Shown piece by piece: positions 56,865 to 64,000 of a stretch of DNA of 64,000 nt. The number at the start of each line of letters is the position of its first letter. The first letter of the stretch is position 1. The position numbers were made by a program, and so were the translations under genes. Under the pieces are notes generated by a model. It worked only from the letters and a program-made list of their open reading frames with translations, was not told where the DNA came from and did not search any database. This stretch comes from Streptomyces cynarae (GTDB lineage Bacteria; Actinomycetota; Actinomycetes; Streptomycetales; Streptomycetaceae): contig NZ_CP106793.1 of assembly GCF_025642135.1 (NCBI RefSeq), forward strand, positions 4,923,501-4,987,500, read 5' to 3'.

Positions 56865-58955
56865 CTACCAGCGGGCCGGGTCGCGCCCGTCGACGGCGAA
56901 GACGGTGCCGTCGGGGGCGGAGGCGTAGACGTGGCCGTCCGCGATCACGGGCTCGGGCAGGGAGGCCGCGACCCGGTCCGCGTTCGTGCCGAGGCGCGAC
57001 GGGGTCTGGCCGACGAGGGTTCCCTTGCGGGCGTCGACGGCCAGGAGACGACCATCGGCCGCGGTCAGGTACACATGGGCGTCGTCCGCGACCGGCGCCG
57101 AGCCGCGACTCACGGACGTCTCCAGATGCCACAGCTCCTTGCGCGCGTCCGTGTCGACGGCCTCCAGCGACCCGCCGGAAGCGAGCAGGTAGACGACGTT
57201 CTTGTGCACGGTGGCCTGGGCGTCCTGACGCCGGACGGGCAGAGGCACCCGGCGCGACAGCTTGGCCTTTGGGCTGTACCGGACGACGGCGACCGCATCC
57301 CCGTAGAACCGGTCGACGGAGAGGAAGAAGAGGGAGCCGTCACTGGAGGCGAAGGGTTCGAGCTGCCCGCTGAGCCGGGCGTCCCACCGCACATCTCCGG
57401 TCACCGGATCCACCGCGGTGACGCGCGAGCTGCTCCCGTCGTCGGAGACGCTCGTCGCGTACGCCGTCGGGTCTCCGGGGAACGAGGTGAACAGGGGCAT
57501 GCTCTGGCCGGGGATCCGCCGGCGCCATTTGGTGTCGCCCGATGCGCTGTCGACGCCGGTGACGGCGCCGTCCCTGCCAGTGATCAGCAGCATGCCTCCG
57601 ACGGACCGCAATCCGCTGTGCGAAGGGACGCTGCGCTGCCAACGCGTCCTGCCCGAAGCGGGGTCCAACGCCTCCATGCGCTGTCCCTCGCCCAGCAGCG
57701 GCTGCACGAGGCCGCCCGACAGGACCGGCGGCGCGCTCCTGGGTGCCGTGGCGACGACGTGCCGCCACAGCAGCGTGCCGTCGGCCGGATCAAGGGCATA
57801 GACGAGCCCTGACCGTGCGCACAGCAGCTTCCCCGCCCCGTAAGAACAGTGGGGCGCACTGGTGTCGCCGGAAACCGGAGGTGTCCGCCACTGATGGAAT
57901 CCGTCCGCCGGGGCCGACCGGGTGGTGGCTCGCGGTGGCCCGCCGTCTGACAGCAGGGGAATCGAGGCGAACGCGCCGACGGCCACCAGACCGAGCGCCC
58001 CGACGGCCAGGGCCACCCGCTTACGCAGCCGCCGCTCCGGTCGCGGCTTCTCGGGGCCGGCCGCGGACTTCGGTACGTCGCTGTCGTCCGTCCGCTGGGC
58101 CGGTATGAACGCCTGGGTGTCGTACGAGGCCGCCACCGACCGCAGGTCCCGCATCAGCTCATCCGGCGTGGGCCGATCCTCGGGCTCCTTGGCCAGACAT
58201 CGCGACACCAACGGCGCCAGGTCCTCCGGCACACCGGTCAGATCCGGCTCGTCGTGCACCACCTGATAGGCGACGACGTACGGACTGTCAGAGTCGAACG
58301 GTCCCCGCCCGGTCGCCGCGTGCACCATCACGGACCCGAGCGCGAAGATGTCGGCGGCGGGCCCCACCTCCCTCGGCCGCCGGAACTGCTCCGGCGCCAT
58401 GAACGGCGGCGTACCGATCAACTTGCCGGTCTCCGTGCGCAGTTCGCTGTCCTTGGGGCGGGAGATGCCGAAGTCGATGACCTTCGGCCCGTTCTCGGCG
58501 AGCAGCACGTTGCTCGGCTTCAGATCCCGGTGCACGACCCCGGCCCGATGGATGTCGCGCAGCGCCTCCGAGAGCCCGGCCATCAGCCGACGCAACTGGG
58601 CCGGGGCCATGGGCCCGTTCCGCTTCACGTGCTCGGAGAGGGTCGGTCCGGGAATGTACAGGGTCGCCATCCAGGGCCGTTCGGCCTCCGGGGCAGCGTC
58701 CACGACGGGCGCGGTGAAGGCGCCGCTCACCCGCCGGGCCGCGGCCACCTCCTGCCGGAAACGGCTCCTGAACTCGGGGTCTTTGGCGAACTCGGCGTGC
58801 ACGACCTTCACGGCGACCTTCATCCCGGAGGTGCTGCGGGCCAGGTGCACCACGCCCATGCCACCGGAGCCCAGGCAGGACTCCAGGCGGTAGTGACCGG
58901 CGTACTCGGGAAGTTCCGCTTCCGCGCCCGCCCCGGTGTTGCGCTGTGGCGCCAT
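56865..58955 (-). CDS. membrane Ser/Thr protein kinase with extracytoplasmic PQQ-like beta-propeller
   Basis: 696 aa. Hanks-type kinase domain (residues 21-275): Gly loop GSGGMGVVHLA, ATP-binding K49, catalytic HRDLKPSN with D143, DFG at 160-162, APE. A Pro-rich juxtamembrane segment, one TM helix (about 312-334), and an extracytoplasmic beta-propeller of PQQ-like repeats follow (LYALDPADGTLLW; MEALDPASGRTRW; VTGVDSASGDTKW). The propeller probably senses a ligand or protein in the envelope. ATG 58955 has GGGGGTGG. Divergent from two SH3-like genes. Confidence 0.93.
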   Translation of the reverse strand: MAPQRNTGAGAEAELPEYAGHYRLESCLGSGGMGVVHLARSTSGMKVAVKVVHAEFAKDPEFRSRFRQEVAAARRVSGAFTAPVVDAAPEAERPWMATLYIPGPTLSEHVKRNGPMAPAQLRRLMAGLSEALRDIHRAGVVHRDLKPSNVLLAENGPKVIDFGISRPKDSELRTETGKLIGTPPFMAPEQFRRPREVGPAADIFALGSVMVHAATGRGPFDSDSPYVVAYQVVHDEPDLTGVPEDLAPLVSRCLAKEPEDRPTPDELMRDLRSVAASYDTQAFIPAQRTDDSDVPKSAAGPEKPRPERRLRKRVALAVGALGLVAVGAFASIPLLSDGGPPRATTRSAPADGFHQWRTPPVSGDTSAPHCSYGAGKLLCARSGLVYALDPADGTLLWRHVVATAPRSAPPVLSGGLVQPLLGEGQRMEALDPASGRTRWQRSVPSHSGLRSVGGMLLITGRDGAVTGVDSASGDTKWRRRIPGQSMPLFTSFPGDPTAYATSVSDDGSSSRVTAVDPVTGDVRWDARLSGQLEPFASSDGSLFFLSVDRFYGDAVAVVRYSPKAKLSRRVPLPVRRQDAQATVHKNVVYLLASGGSLEAVDTDARKELWHLETSVSRGSAPVADDAHVYLTAADGRLLAVDARKGTLVGQTPSRLGTNADRVAASLPEPVIADGHVYASAPDGTVFAVDGRDPARW

Positions 58956-59135
58956 GGACCACCCCCGTGCTGTTCGTCCGCGCGCGCGACGCACGGAGCC
59001 TAGTCGATGACTCGTGCGAGACCGAGGCGACTTGCTAGCCTCCGCGTGCCGATCACCCACGTGCGTTTCGCGGCGTGATGCGAGGGAATCAACGGGGCCC
59101 CATGACAGTCGTGGGGCCGACGGGGGAGGTTTTTC

Positions 59136-59453
59136 ATGTCTGTCGAGCACGTCGAAGAAGTCGGGAGCGGCGACGAGGCGAACGCCGTTACGACGGCTGC
59201 GGCTCTGCGCTACTACGCGGTCGCACCCGGCGTTCGGCTCAACGTCCGCAGTGGTCCGGGCACCAGCTACAGCATCGTCCGCGTGCTCAACGAGGGCGCC
59301 TACGTCCCGATCTACTGCCAGACGTCGGGTACCACGGTGACGGGCTACTACGGCACGAGCAACATCTGGGACAACATCAGCAACGGTGAGTACGTCTCGG
59401 ACGCGTACGTGAACACGGGCAGCGACGGCTATGTCGCCTCGCGCTGCGGCTGA
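59136..59453 (+). CDS. bacterial SH3-like domain protein without signal peptide
   Basis: 105 aa. About 24 acidic/neutral residues lead into a bacterial SH3 domain (VRLNVRSGPGTSYSIVRVL) with two conserved Cys. It is a close paralogue of the next gene (14 differences over about 81 residues) but has no secretion signal. ATG 59136 is preceded by a strong GGGGGAGG, so this start is well supported. Confidence 0.82.
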   Translation: MSVEHVEEVGSGDEANAVTTAAALRYYAVAPGVRLNVRSGPGTSYSIVRVLNEGAYVPIYCQTSGTTVTGYYGTSNIWDNISNGEYVSDAYVNTGSDGYVASRCG

Positions 59454-59474
59454 TCCCGCCATCGGGAGGACGTC

Positions 59475-59816
59475 ATGACGCTCAGGAAGCGCAGATCCCT
59501 TCTCCTGACGGGTTCCACCGCCGGAGCCCTTCTCATGCTGCTGGGTTCGTCCACGGATGCCTCGGCGCTGACCTACTACTCGATCGCCCCAGGCGTCAGT
59601 GTCAACGTGCGCAGTGGCCCCGGTACCAGCTACAGCATCGTCCGCGTGCTGCCCGAGGGCTCCAAGGTCCCGATCTTCTGCCAGACACCGGGCACGACGG
59701 TGACGGGCTATTACGGGACGAGCAACATCTGGGACAACATCGACAACGGTGAGTACGTCTCCGACACGTACGTTCACACCGGCAGCGACGGCTACGTAGC
59801 CCCGCGCTGCGGCTGA
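59475..59816 (+). CDS. secreted bacterial SH3-like domain protein
   Basis: 113 aa. A signal peptide (about residues 1-31, RKRRSLLLTGSTAGALLMLL...ASA) precedes an SH3 domain almost identical to that of the preceding gene, with both Cys positions kept, which could form a disulfide outside the cell. It begins 21 bp after the paralogue, so it is a tandem duplication in one operon. Such domains often bind cell-wall peptides; the ligand is unknown. Confidence 0.85.
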   Translation: MTLRKRRSLLLTGSTAGALLMLLGSSTDASALTYYSIAPGVSVNVRSGPGTSYSIVRVLPEGSKVPIFCQTPGTTVTGYYGTSNIWDNIDNGEYVSDTYVHTGSDGYVAPRCG

Positions 59817-59863
59817 CCGGCACCGGGGCGGGGGTCCTCGCCCTCCGGAGTGATAATCGACGC

Positions 59864-60358
59864 GTGAGCGACGACAACGGCACTCCGGACACCCCCAAGG
59901 GCGGCCCCCGCCCCGAACCGATCCGCTTCTTCGGCACCACCTGGGTGGATCACGACGGCGGCTACACGGCCCGCCGTGTAGCCGTGTCCGCCGGCTCCCT
60001 CGCCGCCGCCGCGATCTCCTGCCTCGTCCTGCGCTTCGCCTACCAGGGCCTGAACATCGCCGACGTCGGCGCACCGGTGACGTTCCTGGTCGTGGTCATG
60101 TTCGCCGTGTGCAGCGCACTCGCGTTCGGTCACACCTGGGGAGCCTTCACCAAGCGCCCCGACCCCGAGCGCCAGTCCTCTCTCCGCGGCCTCCTCACCA
60201 TCGGCTTCGTCGGCTCCCTCCTCGCCTACTTCTTCCGCTCCCTGACCGAGGCCCCCGGCGAGAAACTCCACCGTGAGGAGTACGACCAGGCCCGCGCCGC
60301 CCACGAGAAGCGCACCTCGCGCCGCACCGGCAACCCCTCCCGCCGGCGCCGTTCCTGA
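59864..60358 (+). CDS. three-TM membrane protein of unknown function
   Basis: 164 aa. A soluble N-terminus (RFFGTTWVDHDGGYTARR), TM helices at about residues 38-60, 70-92 and 108-126, and a basic C-terminal tail. Conserved in Streptomyces but unnamed to my knowledge. GTG 59864 is 6 nt after GATAAT (59852-59857), a very good -10 and a leaderless arrangement. Confidence 0.8.
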   Translation: MSDDNGTPDTPKGGPRPEPIRFFGTTWVDHDGGYTARRVAVSAGSLAAAAISCLVLRFAYQGLNIADVGAPVTFLVVVMFAVCSALAFGHTWGAFTKRPDPERQSSLRGLLTIGFVGSLLAYFFRSLTEAPGEKLHREEYDQARAAHEKRTSRRTGNPSRRRRS

Positions 60359-60424
60359 CCCGGGCCCCGCCCAACGCCGAGTAAATCCGCTGCCCCGGCC
60401 CCGCCTCCCCGCCACCATGGGCGT

Positions 60425-61201
60425 ATGACCGCGCCCTCCCGAGCCGCCCGCGCCCACTCCTTCAACGCCGCGGCCGCCCAGTACGCCGCGAACCGCCCCT
60501 CCTACCCGCCCGCCCTCTTCGACGCTCTGGAAGACCTCGCCGACCGCCCCCTCGCCGGCGCCCGCGTGGCCGACATCGGCGCCGGCACCGGTATCGCCAC
60601 CACCCTGCTCAAGGCCCGCGGCGCGCACGTACTCGCCGTGGAACCCGGTGCCGGCATGGCCGACCAGTTCCGCCGCACCCTCCCCGACGTCCCCCTCCTG
60701 CGCGGCGACGGCAACGCCCTCCCCCTCGCCACCGCCTCCACCGACGTCCTCACCTACGCCCAGTCCTGGCACTGGACCGACCCCGCCCGCTCGGTCCCCG
60801 AAGCCCTGCGCGTCCTGCGGCCGGGCGGAGCGCTCGCGCTGTGGTGGAACATGGACGCCCAGGACGTTCCCTGGATAACCGAGCAGGCCGACCGCATCAA
60901 GCGTTTCTTCGGCACCGAGAAGGCCACCAAGAACGGCGCCGGCGGCACCCATATCGAACTCGCCTTCCAAGGGGCGCCGGAGGTCCCCGACCACGCCCAC
61001 CGCGTCGTCCGTTGGAGCCGTACGATCTCCGTCGACACCCACCTGGCCAACATCGGCAGCCACTCGATCTTCCTGGTCGGCGGTGAGGAACGCGCCGGGG
61101 CCTTCCTCGCCGAGGAGCGGGACCACCTCCTCAAGACCTTTCCGGACGGCCGTGTCGAGGAGGTCTACGATGTGCTACTGATCGTGGCCCGGCGGCGCTA
61201 G
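60425..61201 (+). CDS. class I SAM-dependent methyltransferase
   Basis: 258 aa, Methyltransf_11 type. Motif I VADIGAGTGIATTLL (about residues 48-62), acidic motif VLAVEPG, and post-motif ALRVLRPGGALALWW. The substrate is not deducible. The ATG is 6 nt after CACCAT (60413-60418), again leaderless-like. Confidence 0.88.
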   Translation: MTAPSRAARAHSFNAAAAQYAANRPSYPPALFDALEDLADRPLAGARVADIGAGTGIATTLLKARGAHVLAVEPGAGMADQFRRTLPDVPLLRGDGNALPLATASTDVLTYAQSWHWTDPARSVPEALRVLRPGGALALWWNMDAQDVPWITEQADRIKRFFGTEKATKNGAGGTHIELAFQGAPEVPDHAHRVVRWSRTISVDTHLANIGSHSIFLVGGEERAGAFLAEERDHLLKTFPDGRVEEVYDVLLIVARRR

Positions 61202-61337
61202 CCGCGGGCCGTCGTGCCCGGGGCGGCGCGGCACGGCACGCACAGCCACCGTCCCGCCCACCGGACACCCCGCCGAGCGCACCCTCCCCGGTGCGAGGAT
61301 GACCGGAGGACGACGCACCCCGGAGGGCCCCACCACC

Positions 61338-62147
61338 ATGACCCAGAAAGTCGCAGTCCTCGGTACCGGCAAGATCGGCGAAGCCCTGCTCAGCGGAATG
61401 ATCCGAGCCGGCTGGGCCCCCGCCGACCTCCTGGTGACCGCCCGCCGCCCGGAGCGGGCCGAAGAACTCCGCACCCGCTACGGCGTCACCCCGGTCACCA
61501 ACCCCGAGGCCGCGAAGAACGCCGATACGCTCATCCTCACGGTCAAGCCCCAGGACATGGGCACGCTCCTGGACGAACTCGCACCCCACGTCCCCGCCGA
61601 CCGCCTGGTCATCAGCGGCGCAGCCGGCATCCCCACCTCCTTCTTCGAGGCCCGCCTCGCCGTCGGCACCCCCGTGGTCCGCGTCATGACGAACACCCCC
61701 GCCCTCGTCGACGAGGCCATGTCCGTCATCTCCGCCGGCACCCACGCCACCGCCGATCACCTGGCCCACACCGAGGAGATCTTCGGCGCCGTCGGCAAGA
61801 CCCTCCGTGTCCCCGAGTCCCAGCAGGACGCCTGCACCGCGCTCTCCGGCTCGGGCCCGGCGTACTTCTTCTACCTGGTCGAGGCCATGACCGACGCCGG
61901 CATCCTGCTCGGCCTGCCCCGCGACAAGGCCCACGACCTCATCGTCCAGTCCGCGATCGGCGCGGCGGTGATGCTCCGCGACAGCGGCGAGCACCCGGTC
62001 AAGCTCCGCGAGAACGTCACGTCCCCCGCGGGCACCACCATCACCGCCATCCGCGAACTCGAGAACCACGGCGTACGGGCCGCCCTCATCGCCGCCCTGG
62101 AAGCCGCCCGCGACCGCAGCCGCGAACTGGCCTCCGGCAACAACTGA
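61338..62147 (+). CDS. proC: pyrroline-5-carboxylate reductase
   Basis: 269-aa NAD(P)H enzyme for the last step of proline synthesis. The Rossmann motif VAVLGTGKIGEALLSGM lies at the N-terminus, and the C-terminal P5CR signature includes ALSGSGPAYFFYLVEAM and TSPAGTTITAI. ATG 61338 (MTQKVAVLG) follows GGAGGG; an upstream in-frame ATG at 61299 would add 13 residues without homology. Confidence 0.95.
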   Translation: MTQKVAVLGTGKIGEALLSGMIRAGWAPADLLVTARRPERAEELRTRYGVTPVTNPEAAKNADTLILTVKPQDMGTLLDELAPHVPADRLVISGAAGIPTSFFEARLAVGTPVVRVMTNTPALVDEAMSVISAGTHATADHLAHTEEIFGAVGKTLRVPESQQDACTALSGSGPAYFFYLVEAMTDAGILLGLPRDKAHDLIVQSAIGAAVMLRDSGEHPVKLRENVTSPAGTTITAIRELENHGVRAALIAALEAARDRSRELASGNN

Positions 62148-62156
62148 CGTCCCTCG

Positions 62157-62183
62157 GGGGCGGGTGCCGGGTCACCCCGCCCC
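62157..62183. terminator. hairpin between proC and trpS
   Basis: GGGGCGGGTG (62157-62166) pairs with CACCCCGCCCC-type sequence ending 62183, with a one-base bulge, between convergent genes. Confidence 0.6.
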
Positions 62184-62267
62184 GCGCACGACTTCCTCCG
62201 TGGTCACCATGCGCGCGAACCCGCCCGCCTTCAGGGACGCCGACCTCTCCCTGCCGGGGTCGCGCGC

Positions 62268-63302
62268 CTACCGAGCCGCGTTCACCACGGGTTCCCGCAC
62301 CCCGGAAGCCGCCGGCAGCAGGCCGATCGCGCGATAGGCGGCATCCACGGTCGGCCGGGCCACCGCCCGCGCCCGCTCCGCACCATCGCGCAGCACGTCC
62401 TCCACATGCGCGGGATCCGCGCACAACTCCCGATGCCGCTCCTGCACCGGCCTCAGCAGCTCGACCACGGCCTCCGCGGTGTCCTTCTTCAGGGCGCCGT
62501 ACGACGTGTACGCGCCGCTCAACTCCTCGGGGTCACCCCCGGAGCAGGCGGCGAGGATCTCCAGGAGATTGGCCACGCCGGGCCGTGCCTCCCGGTCGTA
62601 CACGACCTCCGCCCCACTGTCGGTCACCGCACGCATGACCTTCTTCCGTACGACGTCCGGCTCGTCGAGCAGATAGACGATCCCAGGACCGGAGTCGTCG
62701 GACTTGCCCATCTTCGACGTCGGGTCCTGAAGGTTCATGACGCGGGTCGCGATCTTGGGGGGCGTCGCCCGGGGCACCACGAACGTGTGCCCATAGCGCT
62801 GGTTGAACCGCACGGCCAGATCCCGCGCGAGCTCCACATGCTGCGTCTGATCGTCCCCGACCGGCACCTCGTCCGTTGCGTACGCCAGGATGTCCGCGGC
62901 CATCAGCACGGGATACGTCAGCAGGGACAGCCGTACGCTCCCACCCCGCGCCCGCTCGCGTGCGGCCTTCTCCTTGTACTGGATCATGCGCCGCATCTCG
63001 CCGTCGGTGGCCACGCACTCCAGCAGGTACGACAGCCGCGCGTGCTCGTCGACGTGGCTCTGCACGAACAGGGTGCACCGCTCCGGGTCGAGCCCCGCCG
63101 CCAGCAACAGCGTCGCCGCCTGCCGACTGAGCCTGCGCACCCGTGCCGGATCGTGGTCCACGGTCAAGGCGTGCAGGTCGACGACGCAGAAGAGCGCGTC
63201 CGCCTGGTGCTGGTCGACGTCCACCCACCGCTGGATGGCGCCCAGGTAGTTTCCCAGCGTCAGGTGCCCGGTCGGCTTGACCCCGCTGAAGACCCGTGTC
63301 AT
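62268..63302 (-). CDS. trpS: auxiliary, indolmycin-resistant-type tryptophanyl-tRNA synthetase TrpS1
   Basis: 344-aa class I synthetase. HIGH-like TGHLTLGN at residues 11-18, KMSKS-like SKMGKS, and the Trp-site VVDLHALTV. Residue 9 is Lys (SGVKPTG); as I recall, Lys9 in S. coelicolor TrpRS1 confers indolmycin resistance, whereas the sensitive enzymes have Gln. ATG 63302 has AGGAGGTGGA upstream; a longer open frame to 63407 crosses the attenuator hairpin and is not coding. Transcription is attenuated by a Trp-codon leader. Confidence 0.93.
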   Translation of the reverse strand: MTRVFSGVKPTGHLTLGNYLGAIQRWVDVDQHQADALFCVVDLHALTVDHDPARVRRLSRQAATLLLAAGLDPERCTLFVQSHVDEHARLSYLLECVATDGEMRRMIQYKEKAARERARGGSVRLSLLTYPVLMAADILAYATDEVPVGDDQTQHVELARDLAVRFNQRYGHTFVVPRATPPKIATRVMNLQDPTSKMGKSDDSGPGIVYLLDEPDVVRKKVMRAVTDSGAEVVYDREARPGVANLLEILAACSGGDPEELSGAYTSYGALKKDTAEAVVELLRPVQERHRELCADPAHVEDVLRDGAERARAVARPTVDAAYRAIGLLPAASGVREPVVNAAR

Positions 63303-63374
63303 CTCACTCCACCTCCTGGTCGGGGCCGCCGCCTTCGGCCGGCCGCCCCTCGGAGATCCGGAGGGAGATACGAG

Positions 63375-63399
63375 AACGGCCGCCGGAGCGGCGGCCGTT
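63375..63399 (-). terminator. attenuator terminator hairpin of trpS1 (arms 3 and 4)
   Basis: Perfect 10-bp inverted repeat (63375-63384 / 63390-63399) with a 5-nt loop, between leader peptide and trpS. Minus-strand sequence after it is TCTCGTATCTC, moderately U-rich. Confidence 0.85.
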
Positions 63400-63417
63400 G
63401 AGCGCATACGTGAGTCC

Positions 63418-63435
63418 GGCCGCCGTCAGGCGGCC
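63418..63435 (-). promoter_or_regulatory. attenuator arms 1 and 2 (protector hairpin; arm 2 can pair with arm 3)
   Basis: Minus-strand GGCCGCC (63429-63435, overlapping the last leader codons) and GGCGGCC (63418-63424) flank the leader stop. Arm 2 is equally complementary to arm 3 (63390-63396), forming the antiterminator when the ribosome stalls at the Trp codons. Confidence 0.8.
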
Positions 63436-63467
63436 CACCACAGCTGGTTGCACGTACGCGAAGTCAT
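63426..63467 (-). CDS. trpS1 leader peptide
   Basis: 13 codons: MTSRTCNQLWWAA, then TGA. Two adjacent Trp codons (63435-63440) lie just before the attenuator arms, the classical arrangement for sensing uncharged tRNA-Trp. The ATG is 7 nt after TACTCT, so the transcript probably begins at the initiation codon. Confidence 0.88.
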   Translation of the reverse strand: MTSRTCNQLWWAA

Positions 63468-63474
63468 GGCACCG

Positions 63475-63502
63475 AGAGTACGCGCACCGGGACCTGATGC
63501 AA
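63475..63502 (-). promoter_or_regulatory. trpS1 promoter
   Basis: Minus-strand TTGCAT (63497-63502), 16-bp spacer, TACTCT (63475-63480). It is back-to-back with rRNA promoter P1: the two -35 boxes are 15 bp apart. Confidence 0.7.
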
Positions 63503-63517
63503 GGGCGCGGGGCCGAG

Positions 63518-63546
63518 TTGACACGTACCGGGCCGATCCGTAGTGT
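63518..63546 (+). promoter_or_regulatory. rRNA operon promoter (P1-like)
   Basis: TTGACA (63518-63523), 17-bp spacer, TAGTGT (63541-63546). It has the consensus -35 and optimal spacing, and faces the rRNA leader. Confidence 0.75.
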
Positions 63547-64000
63547 TCTCCGGGTTGCCCGACGTGAGCGCCGACTCCGGTCGGTCCCCGGGCAGCCACT
63601 CCGCAGGTACCAACCGATAATCGGCGCCATGTCGTCGTGTGTATTGGTGTGCGTATTTTCGGAATGTAGGAACGAAGCCCCCGATTAGCTCGGGAGCCGA
63701 GAATCCGCTAAAGTCTCACTCGTCGGAACGGCTCAAAAGCCGCGAGGACAAGCCCGGTTGACTGGGCGTCGGACCCCGAAGGGAACTGAGGGATCTGATA
63801 GAGTCGACAAAGCCGGAAGGCCGAAAGGCCGGAAAGCACCGAGGAAATCGGATCGGAAAGATCTGATAGAGTCGGAAACACCGAAGGGAAGCGCCCGGAG
63901 GAAAGCCGAGAGAGCAAGTCTCTCCGGTGAGTACAAAGGAAGCGTCCGTTCCTTGAGAACTCAACAGCGTGCCAAAAGTCAACGCCAGATATGTTGATAC
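63547..64000 (+). other. rRNA operon upstream leader with further promoters
   Basis: Typical Streptomyces rrn leader: TAAAGT -10 element (63709-63714), two copies of GATCTGATAGAGTCG (63792-63806 and 63860-63874) each containing a TAGAGT -10, and near the end CCTTGAGAACTCAACAGCG, the antitermination/processing segment found before 16S genes. The 16S gene itself would begin beyond 64000. No protein gene is evident except the short frame at 63629. Confidence 0.8.
63629..63688 (+). CDS. possible leaderless Cys-rich 19-aa peptide in the rRNA leader
   Basis: ATG 63629 follows GATAAT (63616-63621) by 7 nt, the leaderless geometry seen for many genes here. It encodes MSSCVLVCVFSECRNEAPD, with three Cys in 13 residues, ending at TAG 63686-63688. 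There is no clear -35, and the codon bias is less GC-rich than in normal genes. It may be chance or a regulatory leader. Confidence 0.3.
   Translation: MSSCVLVCVFSECRNEAPD

Noticed and set aside
63303..63407. Longer trpS reading frame starting at 63407
   Set aside because: It would translate through the attenuator terminator; the ATG at 63302 has AGGAGGTGGA and gives the normal N-terminus with Lys9.

Overview
The window is chromosomal DNA of a Streptomyces species. The evidence is very high GC with G or C in nearly every third codon position, many GTG starts, the order of housekeeping genes, and the presence of the sigE-cseA-cseB-cseC, lsr2 and disA-radA loci. From memory the order parallels the S. 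coelicolor interval running from tilS (about SCO3406) to the auxiliary trpS (SCO3334) just upstream of an rRNA operon. I see no phage, insertion sequence, CRISPR array or tRNA gene. The content is core or conserved chromosome, with one accessory-looking gene, a NACHT ATPase.

Layout. 1-4.9 kb (+): tilS, hpt, ftsH and folE. 5-8.1 kb (-): folate operon folP, NTF2-like gene, folB, folK and a DUF3180 membrane protein. 8.3-17.3 kb: an MprF-like lysyltransferase, an esterase, a coiled-coil membrane protein, two bPH2-domain genes (one frameshifted), a stand-alone nuoD2 and a convergent NDUFAF7-type methyltransferase. 17.4-21.8 kb: a NarL-type two-component system, an ArsR-like regulator and an aldolase. 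22-27.5 kb (+): an overlapping cofactor operon, DUF2520 gene-panC-nadB-nadC-coaX. 27.6-31 kb: small genes, a BlaI-like repressor, a GNAT enzyme, lsr2 and an SCO3374-family gene. 31.4-37.2 kb: clpC and the NACHT protein. 37.4-41.4 kb: an M23 peptidase, a tetR/MFS divergon, and an AraC/VOC pair. 41.4-44.8 kb (-): the sigE-cseABC cell-envelope stress operon. 45-49.9 kb: mutY, a secreted protein, and the radA-disA operon. 50-54.8 kb: a sigma/anti-sigma/BACON fusion, a Cys-rich protein, a Ppx/GppA phosphatase and a TIM-barrel protein. 54.9-63.4 kb: ilvD, a Ser/Thr kinase with a beta-propeller, two SH3-like proteins, a membrane protein, a methyltransferase, proC and trpS1. 63.5-64 kb: the promoter and leader region of an rRNA operon; its 16S gene lies beyond the window.

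How the parts work together. Folate, pantothenate/CoA and NAD synthesis are organised as operons with 4-nt ATGA or GTGA overlaps. RadA and DisA form a DNA-repair and c-di-AMP operon behind a promoter that matches the RecA-independent (PafBC) damage motif. ClpC has two exact matches to the ClgR operator. TrpS1 carries a complete ribosome-mediated attenuator: a leaderless 13-codon leader peptide with tandem Trp codons, followed by four alternately pairing arms.

The less expected observations are these: a NuoD paralogue next to the methyltransferase family whose mitochondrial member methylates the NuoD homologue; the sigma/anti-sigma/BACON fusion; the NACHT protein; and a recurring pattern in which a gene's 3' end, stop codon included, is tandemly duplicated (five unrelated genes, five different unit lengths). 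Many genes look leaderless, with a -10-like hexamer 6-7 nt before the start codon. Two genes appear to have lost one base, which could be true pseudogenisation or an assembly error.
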